From Hyphomicrobiales bacterium (GTDB lineage: Bacteria; Pseudomonadota; Alphaproteobacteria; Rhizobiales; Xanthobacteraceae), in the NCBI GenBank assembly GCA_018335895.1, contig JAGXQU010000060.1, forward strand, positions 1 to 37,138: a stretch of 37,138 bases of DNA, written 5' to 3'. Position 1 is the first letter of the stretch, and each line of letters starts with the position of its first letter. Both the position numbers and the translations under genes were made by a program. The notes beneath the pieces are model-generated. The model was not told where the DNA came from. It made no database searches and saw only the letters and a list, made by a program, of their open reading frames with translations. Positions 1 through 6,251 of this stretch are shown here, piece by piece.

Positions 1-736
1 CGGCGGCGGCGAGCACTTCCGCCATCGGCGGTCGGATCGCCCCGATGTCGATCAGCTTGTTCAGGTTGAACGGCTTCTTCGAGAATTTGCGGATCGAGAC
101 CAGCGGCCCATCGACTGCAATCGGACGGATCGCAACGTTGACGCGCGAGCCGTCGAGCAGACGCGCGTCGCACAGCGGATGCGATTCGTCGACGCGGCGT
201 CCCACTGCGGACACGATCTTGTTCACGATGCGCAGAAGATGCGGTTCGTCCTTGAAACGCACAGGCGTCGGTTCGAGCATGCCGAGACGTTCGACGAAGA
301 CGCATTCCGGCCCGTTGATCAGAATGTCGTTGATGGTCGGATCCTTCAACAGCGGCTCGATCGGGCCGAGGCCCGTCATCTCGTCGATGATTTCGCTGAC
401 GAAGTCGTCAAGCTCGTTCGCGTTCAGCGCGATCCGCTCGGACTTCGTGAACTGCGAAACCATGGTGTAGACCTGCCGGCGGACTTCCGCCTCCGGCAGC
501 TTATCCATCGCAGAGAGATTGAGTTCCTCGATGACCTTCCGGTGGAGGCGAACCTTGGCATCGAGCATCTTGCTGCTGAGCAACAGATTCTGCGCGCCTG
601 CGGGCTCAGGCTCCGGCGTGTTGGCGAGATCGTCCAACAGAGAGGGTTCGAGGCGCGGTGCTTCGATCGCCGGAATCAATTCCGGCGATGGTCTTGCCGC
701 AGCAGCACGCGCGCTGAAACGTCCGAGTACGGCCAT
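1..736 (-). CDS. cpaF: CpaF/TadA-type pilus secretion ATPase, N-terminal part (cut by left edge)
   Basis: This is the hexameric motor ATPase of the Tad (Flp) pilus, a type II/IV secretion ATPase on the cytoplasmic side of the inner membrane. About 245 N-terminal residues are visible, starting at the ATG at 736 (MAVLGRFSARAA). An Ala/Pro-rich leader of about 50 residues is followed by the CpaF N-domain (KVRLHRKVIEELNLSAM near residue 65), the GPIEPLL and INDILINGP blocks, and the VDESHPLCDARLLDGSRVN and SIRKFSK segments typical of CpaF. The sequence stops just before the expected Walker A, so catalytic residues cannot be checked. It starts 5 bases after the cpaE stop, so the two are in one operon with cpaB and cpaC. 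CpaF family proteins are usually near 480-500 residues, so about half is missing beyond the edge. The identification is secure. Confidence 0.93.
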   Translation of the reverse strand, partial: MAVLGRFSARAAAARPSPELIPAIEAPRLEPSLLDDLANTPEPEPAGAQNLLLSSKMLDAKVRLHRKVIEELNLSAMDKLPEAEVRRQVYTMVSQFTKSERIALNANELDDFVSEIIDEMTGLGPIEPLLKDPTINDILINGPECVFVERLGMLEPTPVRFKDEPHLLRIVNKIVSAVGRRVDESHPLCDARLLDGSRVNVAIRPIAVDGPLVSIRKFSKKPFNLNKLIDIGAIRPPMAEVLAAA

Positions 737-741
737 GGTCC

Positions 742-1941
742 TTACCCTGCCTTATTGAACAGACGGGAAAGCGAACCCGGCTGCTTCGACTCTTTCGCTG
801 AAGGGAGGATCAGTTTTTTGAGCGCAAGCACGACGTTGTTGCCGGGTTTCACTTCTTCAAGCGGAATTCCACGGTCGATCGCCTCGCGCACGACGCGGAA
901 GTTGTTCGGCAGAGAGCCCGCGAACGCATTGCCAAGCGCACTCTGGATGTCCGTGAGCCGCAGCCCGGGGACGAACAGACGGGACTCGAAGCGGTTGACG
1001 ATCACCTGCGGATTCGCACTTTCGCCGAGCCGTTCGCCGATTGCGGAGACCAGCTTCTTTGCGTGGCGCAGGCCGGGGATGGTCATCTCGCTCACGATGT
1101 AGAGTTTGTTCGATCCGAGCAGCACGCTGTCGGTCCAGGGGAACCAGGTGCGCGGCATGTCGATCACGACATAGCGGAAATGCGACGAGACCAGATCGAG
1201 CAGGCGCGTCACCATGACCGGATCAAACGACCGCATCTCGGCGGGACGATTGGGGGCCGCGATGACGGACAGGCCCGAGGAATGTTGCGTGAGCATCACT
1301 TCGAGCAGATGCCGGTCGAGCCGCTCCGGACGCGGCTCAATTTCACTCAGATCAAGACGGGGTTCGATGTCGAGATAATCCGCCACGGCACCATGCTGAA
1401 AATCGAGATCGACGAGGCAGGTCGAAGATCCGCCTCGCGTCGAGCCCTGCAAAAGCAGGGCGGACTGAATTGCGATCGAGGTGACGCCGACGCCGCCTGC
1501 CGAAGGCAGGAACGTGAAAATTTCGGCTTCCGTCAAAGCTTCGTCCTGCGAAGGTTTCTTCGCGGCACGCGCACACGCCCGCACCAGCTCGATCGGCGGG
1601 ACCGGCTTCACCAGGAAATCCGCGACGCGAACCTGCAAGAGACGGCGCGCGACCTTCTGATCGAAGAATTGTGTGACGACCACGGCAGGCGGGCTGCCCG
1701 GCTTGGACGTCAGATGCGAGAGTGCCGCAATCTGCGCTTCGTTCGTCGCGTCGAGATCAATGATGACGACAGCGGCGCCATCGAAAGCACTGCTATCGAT
1801 CTGCGCCAGATCGCTTTCCTGCATATCCAGCGATATCTGAAGCTGCGACGAGAATGTGGTCTCGACCATCTTCCGGAACTGCCGGTCGGACGAGATCGTG
1901 ACGACGTGCGTCGTACCGCCCTTTTTGCCTTGCTCGCTCAT
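742..1941 (-). CDS. cpaE: CpaE-like Tad pilus assembly protein (receiver-like domain plus MinD-like ATPase domain)
   Basis: CpaE/TadZ proteins place the Tad pilus machine in the cell. The N-terminal 120 residues or so look like a pseudo-receiver (strand ending VVIIDLDA, then ADFLVKPV). The C-terminal part is a MinD/ParA-like domain with CLVDLDFQHG and YVVIDMP strands. The nucleotide loop is odd: it reads PSAGGVGVTS near residue 147, so the usual KGGxGK(T/S) has lost both lysines. I chose the ATG at 1941 (MSEQGKKGG), which has a GGCGG about 8 bases upstream; the alternative is a TTG at 1956 whose purine run touches the codon. The gene lies 5 bases upstream of cpaF and is separated from the lipoprotein gene by about 200 bases with no clear terminator. 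Total length is about 399 residues, normal for the family. Confidence 0.88.
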   Translation of the reverse strand: MSEQGKKGGTTHVVTISSDRQFRKMVETTFSSQLQISLDMQESDLAQIDSSAFDGAAVVIIDLDATNEAQIAALSHLTSKPGSPPAVVVTQFFDQKVARRLLQVRVADFLVKPVPPIELVRACARAAKKPSQDEALTEAEIFTFLPSAGGVGVTSIAIQSALLLQGSTRGGSSTCLVDLDFQHGAVADYLDIEPRLDLSEIEPRPERLDRHLLEVMLTQHSSGLSVIAAPNRPAEMRSFDPVMVTRLLDLVSSHFRYVVIDMPRTWFPWTDSVLLGSNKLYIVSEMTIPGLRHAKKLVSAIGERLGESANPQVIVNRFESRLFVPGLRLTDIQSALGNAFAGSLPNNFRVVREAIDRGIPLEEVKPGNNVVLALKKLILPSAKESKQPGSLSRLFNKAG

Positions 1942-2143
1942 AGTTTGTGCCGCCAACTTCCCGGGTCGTGCGCGGCGATGCCGCGAAACTGTGCGACTTT
2001 TCTAGCGCCCGCGCCTTTCGGCCGAATGAAATTGAGCGATTGAATTGAATAGAACTTTAGGAACCGGCCTGATCGGGCCTTAATGAAAATACCTGCCCGC
2101 GATGACGCGGACGGGCCGGCCGTTTCCATTGTTCAGGAGTGCG

Positions 2144-2458
2144 TTACTTTTTTTCTTCCGAACCCGGGCTCGCCGAAATCTCGACAGAGCTGGTTCCGAG
2201 ACCGCGCGGCGGCGTCACTTTTCCTTCCTTGTAACGCTGGATTGCAGGCTGAATCTTCTCTCCGTTCATCAGGATATCGCGCTCTGCGGCGTGACGCGGC
2301 CACGGATCGATCGTCTGCACGGCGATATTGCTCGCGTTGGCGTCGCTTACCGAGAGATGAATCGCATCACGCCGGTCGTAATGGACATCCGAACACGCGG
2401 CGAGCAGCAGCGAAAACGCGGTGGCGGCGGCAAACGGGCTTAGTTTATTGGTTTGCAT
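2144..2458 (-). CDS. Small lipoprotein in the cpaD position of the Tad operon
   Basis: A 104-residue protein with a clear lipoprotein signal: a hydrophobic stretch (FSLLL) and a lipobox L19-A20-A21-C22, giving a mature lipoprotein of about 83 residues. In Tad operons the gene between cpaC and cpaE is normally cpaD, an outer-membrane lipoprotein that helps the secretin. This one is roughly half the usual CpaD length. It has the ending IDPWPRHA...NGEK...QRYKEG, which I do not recognise as a complete CpaD fold. The ATG at 2458 is preferred over a TTG at 2467 because GAGG lies 9 bases before it. The start overlaps the end of cpaC by 14 bases, which implies translational coupling. A role as a secretin pilotin-like partner is inferred from position only. 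Confidence 0.75.
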   Translation of the reverse strand: MQTNKLSPFAAATAFSLLLAACSDVHYDRRDAIHLSVSDANASNIAVQTIDPWPRHAAERDILMNGEKIQPAIQRYKEGKVTPPRGLGTSSVEISASPGSEEKK

Positions 2459-3896
2459 TGACGGCAACCTCAGGGGTGTCGAGTTGATGGCCTACATGCG
2501 GACGGCGCGCAGCAGGACCATAGGTCTTGCGAATCTCGTGGCGCGTCATTTCATGCTTGCCATAGAGGAACAGATCGCTGTCGTTCGGCGGCACGGAGGC
2601 GTCGAGGGGCGTGCGAAGAAGATCGCCGGGCCGGGCCGGGCGCACGAGGCGCGGTGTCACAATGATGACGAGGTCGGTCTCGCGCTTCTGGAACGAGGCC
2701 GAACGGAACAGCGAGCCGATCACAGGCACCTCCGCGATCCACGGCAGTTGATCCGCCGCGGTGCTGCTGGTCGATTGCAGCAAGCCCGCAATCGCGAAGC
2801 TCTGCCCGTCGCGAAGCTCGATGGTGGTGCTCGCGCGGCGGACGATCAGGCTGGGAACGGCAATGTTGCCGACCTGCACGACATTCGTCGGATCGAGCTG
2901 GCTGACTTCCGGCTCGATCTTGAGATTGATGAGTCCGTGCGAAAGAACGGTCGGCGTGAATGCGAGGCCGACACCGAACTTCTTGAACTGGATCGTGACC
3001 TGGTTGAACTGCGAAGCTACGGGGAAGGGAAATTCGCCGCCCGCGAGAAAGCTTGCCGTGTCGCCGGAAAGCGCCACGAGATTGGGTTCAGCGAGACGCC
3101 GCGCCACGCCCTTCTGCTCCAGCGCGTTGATCATGGCGTCCACCTTGACGCCGCGATCCACGAGTCTGCCGAGCACGGCACCGAACGGCATCGTGCCGGA
3201 AATGAGACCCGCAGTGCCGGCCGCCGCGGAGATGTTGTTGCCGACCGCCTCCCACTGCACGCCGAGCTCGCGGCCTGCGTTACGAGAGGCTTCGACGAAA
3301 CGGACTTCGAGCAGCACCTGCTGCGGAGCGGCGACGCTTACGGAGTTGATGACATCCGGGCTGAACTGCTTCGCGAACTGCAGCGCCTTGTCGAGCGTGA
3401 CGGCATCCGGCACTATGCCCGAAAGCATGATCCGTCCGTTCACCGTGGTCACGCGCACCTTCGCTTCAGGATACTGCGCGCGGATCGCGGCCGAGATTGC
3501 GTTGGTATCGTGGGAAACCTCGACGTCGAACACGCCGACAAGCTGCTTGCCTTCGCCATAGACCGAAATGCGGGTAAGCCCGACCTTGCGCCCGAGCACG
3601 GAGAGCGTGCGATCCGTGAGCGGGATGACATCCGCGATCTCAGGGTCGCCGACGATAACATCCACGAAGCCGGTGCTGGTGCGGATGTTTTCGGATTTGC
3701 CGAGCGGCACTAGAACCTGCGATGTGCGTCTGTCCGGCGACATCTTTACGACCTGCATTTTCTTCGATTGCGCCTGCACTTCGCCGGAAGTCATCGCCGC
3801 CAGCGGGCCCGAAAGCGTGGCGAGCGCGAGGAACCACGAGACCGTCGCGCGCCTGAGGAGAGCCCAGCCGATTCCGCTGGAGTTCATGTTGTTCAC
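2445..3896 (-). CDS. cpaC: CpaC/RcpA-type Tad pilus outer-membrane secretin
   Basis: This is the outer-membrane secretin channel through which the Flp pilus leaves the cell. The 483-residue protein begins with a Sec signal (hydrophobic stretch WFLALATLSGPLAA, cleavage near VQAQS). It continues with the secretin N-domain (SENIRTSTGFVDVIVGDPEIADVIPLTDRTL), a BON-like segment around residues 130-170 (VRVTTVNGRIMLSGIVPDAVTLDKA), and the C-terminal secretin beta domain (VLLEVRFVEASRNAGRELGVQW, the FLAGGEFPFPV loop, GLLQSTSSTAADQLPWIAEVPVIGSLFRS). Those last blocks are diagnostic for type II/Tad secretins. The start shown is a GTG with AGGGG 9 bases upstream; an in-frame ATG lies three codons later. 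It follows cpaB after 34 bases and overlaps the lipoprotein gene. Confidence 0.93.
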   Translation of the reverse strand: MNNMNSSGIGWALLRRATVSWFLALATLSGPLAAMTSGEVQAQSKKMQVVKMSPDRRTSQVLVPLGKSENIRTSTGFVDVIVGDPEIADVIPLTDRTLSVLGRKVGLTRISVYGEGKQLVGVFDVEVSHDTNAISAAIRAQYPEAKVRVTTVNGRIMLSGIVPDAVTLDKALQFAKQFSPDVINSVSVAAPQQVLLEVRFVEASRNAGRELGVQWEAVGNNISAAAGTAGLISGTMPFGAVLGRLVDRGVKVDAMINALEQKGVARRLAEPNLVALSGDTASFLAGGEFPFPVASQFNQVTIQFKKFGVGLAFTPTVLSHGLINLKIEPEVSQLDPTNVVQVGNIAVPSLIVRRASTTIELRDGQSFAIAGLLQSTSSTAADQLPWIAEVPVIGSLFRSASFQKRETDLVIIVTPRLVRPARPGDLLRTPLDASVPPNDSDLFLYGKHEMTRHEIRKTYGPAARRPHVGHQLDTPEVAVNANQ

Positions 3897-3930
3897 GACG
3901 AGAGACCCCTTTTGCCCATGCCTATTCGGC

Positions 3931-4812
3931 TTATTGTGTTGCGCCTTGCGGGATCGCGCTGTTGGTCAAGGCACCCGCCGCCGCTTCGGCAGGCACGCTG
4001 TAGTTTTCCTTCTTCTGTCCGCGCATCACGGTTATGGTCGAAAAGTTCGATTTCGTGCCAGTCTTCTTCTGTGGCTTGCCGAGATCTTCGGCGGTGATCT
4101 GCCGCGACGGGAGATCCTTGATGTCTCCGGCCTGACGAAGCGCGAGCGTGAGCGTGCCGAGGGACGCTGCCAGCGAAAGCTTCTGGCCTTCCGTCATTTC
4201 GACTTCGAGTGTCACCGCCTTGACGACGGCCGGCTTGTCCAGGCGGTCGTCGGCGATCTGATCGATCGCGAGCACACGGACATTCTGCAACACGACGTCG
4301 GAGCTGCTGGTCGTGTTCGCGCCGCGCTCGCTGCTTACGTTGCGTGTAAGAAAGATATCGACGCGGTCACCCGGCAGCACGAAGCCCGCCACGCCCTCGA
4401 TATCGTTGACGCGCACGGTCACCGCTTTCTTGCCGGGCGTAAGCACCGCGGAAAGCGTTGCCCGCTGGCCGGGGCCGGTCACTTTGCTCGCGAGGATCGG
4501 CTCGTTCTCCGCAATCGCCGTCAGCACCATGCGCTTGCCGGCGGAAAGCAGGGATTCGATCGAAGCGAAGGAGCCGTCCGGGATGGCGTTTTCCGGCCAC
4601 GGCACTTCGCGCAGATTGCGCTGGTTCAACTCAACGCCGAAACGAATCGGTGCGGTGGCAACCACGATGGTGCGCGTCTTGACCGCGACCGGCACGGGCA
4701 CATTTCTGATGCGCGCGTCGTTCTGGCTGTTGAGCCACGACTGCGCCACAAAAACGGCGAGCGCGCCGAAAATGAGCGCGACCACGATCATGAGAACTGC
4801 GCTGATACGCAA
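3931..4812 (-). CDS. cpaB: CpaB/RcpC-type Tad pilus assembly protein
   Basis: CpaB is a periplasmic, inner-membrane-anchored partner of the CpaC secretin. The 293-residue product has one N-terminal membrane segment (residues 5-25, VLMIVVALIFGALAVFVAQ), an SAF-like domain (VVVATAPIRFGVELNQRNLREVPWP), and the RcpC domain (GKKAVTVRVNDIEGVAGFVLPGDRVDIFLT...VVLQNVRVLAID). The GVAGFVLPGDRVD block is a signature of the family. The start is a TTG at 4812 with GGGG 9 bases upstream; an ATG seven codons later is possible but would trim the membrane helix. It is the first gene of the cpa operon seen here. No pilin (pilA/flp) or prepilin peptidase (cpaA) gene lies upstream, which is unusual for these clusters. 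Confidence 0.9.
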   Translation of the reverse strand: MRISAVLMIVVALIFGALAVFVAQSWLNSQNDARIRNVPVPVAVKTRTIVVATAPIRFGVELNQRNLREVPWPENAIPDGSFASIESLLSAGKRMVLTAIAENEPILASKVTGPGQRATLSAVLTPGKKAVTVRVNDIEGVAGFVLPGDRVDIFLTRNVSSERGANTTSSSDVVLQNVRVLAIDQIADDRLDKPAVVKAVTLEVEMTEGQKLSLAASLGTLTLALRQAGDIKDLPSRQITAEDLGKPQKKTGTKSNFSTITVMRGQKKENYSVPAEAAAGALTNSAIPQGATQ

Positions 4813-5279
4813 GACGATGTACCCCGGAAACGAAGACGAATTCTTGTTGCCGCAGTGAACATCGCCCGGGTATGGATTCCGGTGAAATAATTGCTCGCAT
4901 TTGATCTAGAATGGGGGGCAATCGCTGGGCGTGGGACTGCTCCTGCCAAGGCGCCCGATTCCGCAGAAGAAAGCGTGCGGGATCGCGTTCGCAAATCATT
5001 CACGATAGCGAAGAATTTCCGGGGCGACCAAAACGGCGCTTCACCGGCGCATTGAGGCCGGACGTACTGCAAGCGGGTGAAGAGGCCGTCATGCTGGTAT
5101 GGTTAATGCATATTAACCATAGAACCCGAAACCTCACTTTTATGGTGAAGAGCGAGTTAATATGAAGCTGTCCGGCGGCGGATCGCGGCGACTTTCAGCG
5201 TTCTGAAATCTAGGGCCCTGTTTCGAGGGCCATTTTCGTCCACCGGGCTTTTGATCGTTGCGTATGGGGAGGCGTGGCC
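4813..5279. other. 467-base divergent intergenic region between cpaB and rpfF
   Basis: This stretch must hold the promoters of the cpa operon (leftward) and of the rpfF-like gene (rightward). The only strong structure is the 10-4-10 palindrome at 5098-5121. A further TTAA lies at 5157-5160. A short AT-rich patch near 4885-4910 (GAAATAATTGCTCGCATTTGATCTAGAAT) could belong to the cpaB promoter. A 24-codon open frame from 5091 to 5165 runs through the palindrome but has no convincing ribosome site, and I do not call it. I see no RNA gene here. Confidence 0.6.
5098..5121. promoter_or_regulatory. Inverted repeat made of two TTAACCAT half sites, candidate CtrA (or other regulator) operator
   Basis: The arms TATGGTTAAT (5098-5107) and ATTAACCATA (5112-5121) are perfect reverse complements around GCAT. 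Each arm contains the octamer TTAACCAT, one on each strand. TTAACCAT is known as a CtrA-associated motif in alphaproteobacteria alongside TTAA-N7-TTAA; here the two TTAA cores are 6 bases apart rather than 7. The site lies 158 bases upstream of the rpfF-like start and 286 bases upstream of cpaB. Pilus genes are classical CtrA targets in Caulobacter. The palindrome is certain; its binding protein is inferred. Confidence 0.55.
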
Positions 5280-6251
5280 ATGAGCCTGCCGAAGTACACG
5301 TTGATCTCGAACCCCTGGTTCGTGCCGCCGGAAAATTATGGCGAAGCCTACCGGCTGCCGCCGTCGCAGGCGAAGTTTCCGAACCAACGCTTCTCCGAAT
5401 TGCAGGTCGAGTTCGAGCAGAAGACCCGCGCCTGCTGGTGCTTCATGAAACCCAACGGGCGGCCGAGCTATACGCCGGGCCTTTTGCGCGACCTCGACAC
5501 GCTGCAGCAGGCGATCAAGAGCGAGAGCAGCGAGGCCCGCGCGAACGGCGAAGCGCCGGTACAGTATTTCGTGCTCGCTTCGAAAATTCCCGGCATCTTC
5601 AATCTCGGCGGCGATCTGACGCTGCTTGCGCGTCATATTCGCAGCCAGGACCGGCATGGACTGATGACCTACGCACGGGCATGCATCGATGTGCTGCATC
5701 GAAACGCAGTGGGACTCGACGTCCCGCTCATGACGGTGGCGCTGGTGCAGGGTGACGCGCTCGGGGGCGGCTTCGAATCCGCTCTCGCCTGCGACCTCAT
5801 CGTGGCGGAGCGTCACGCGAAGTTCGGCTTCCCGGAAATCCTGTTCAATCTCTTTCCGGGCATGGGCGCATTCAGCCTGCTGAGCCGGCGGCTCGACGCC
5901 GCGCGCGCCGAACGCATGATCCTTTCCGGGAAAGTGTATGAGGCCGAAGAACTCTACGACATGGGCATCGTGAACATCCTGACCGAACCGGGACAGGGCG
6001 AAGCCACGCTGCGCGAGTACCTTGCGGGCCGCGGCCGCCGCTTCACGTCGCAGTGCGCAGTCTATGAAGCGCGCCGCAAAGCGCAGCCGCTGCCATACGA
6101 CGAACTGCGCGATATCGTGGAGATCTGGGTCGATACTGCGCTGCGCCTGCAGGAGATCGATCTGCGCAAGATGGAACGTCTGGTCGCCGCGCAGGACAAA
6201 CGCAGAAAGGCCGGCGGAGCCCTGCGTCCGGTTACGGATAGCCGCGCTTAA
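5280..6251 (+). CDS. rpfF: RpfF-like DSF synthase (crotonase family)
   Basis: RpfF makes diffusible signal factor (cis-2-unsaturated fatty acids) from 3-hydroxyacyl-ACP by dehydration and thioester cleavage. The 323-residue protein has the crotonase core: NLGGDL oxyanion-hole block (108-113), QGDALGGGFES (157-167) and GFPEILFNLFPGMGA (183-197). The two glutamates that match the catalytic pair of Xanthomonas RpfF (E141/E161) are E166 and E186, with the same spacing of 20. The FPEILFNLFPGMGA run is specific to RpfF rather than to beta-oxidation hydratases. The N-terminus is about 25 residues longer than in Xanthomonas. ATG 5280 is chosen because GGAGG lies 7 bases upstream; a GTG at 5274 is too close to it. 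The stop overlaps the end of the rpfC-like gene by four bases. No rpfB-type acyl-CoA ligase adjoins it. Confidence 0.88.
   Translation: MSLPKYTLISNPWFVPPENYGEAYRLPPSQAKFPNQRFSELQVEFEQKTRACWCFMKPNGRPSYTPGLLRDLDTLQQAIKSESSEARANGEAPVQYFVLASKIPGIFNLGGDLTLLARHIRSQDRHGLMTYARACIDVLHRNAVGLDVPLMTVALVQGDALGGGFESALACDLIVAERHAKFGFPEILFNLFPGMGAFSLLSRRLDAARAERMILSGKVYEAEELYDMGIVNILTEPGQGEATLREYLAGRGRRFTSQCAVYEARRKAQPLPYDELRDIVEIWVDTALRLQEIDLRKMERLVAAQDKRRKAGGALRPVTDSRA

Noticed and set aside
2030-2080. Possible terminator between the lipoprotein gene and cpaE
   Set aside because: Only a GGCC pair around TGATC is found, too weak to call.
5091-5165. 24-codon open frame through the cpaB-rpfF palindrome
   Set aside because: No convincing ribosome site; the palindrome itself explains the sequence.
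5280-6251. Ordinary beta-oxidation enoyl-CoA hydratase
   Set aside because: The FPEILFNLFPGMGA block, length and position beside an RpfC-like kinase fit RpfF better.
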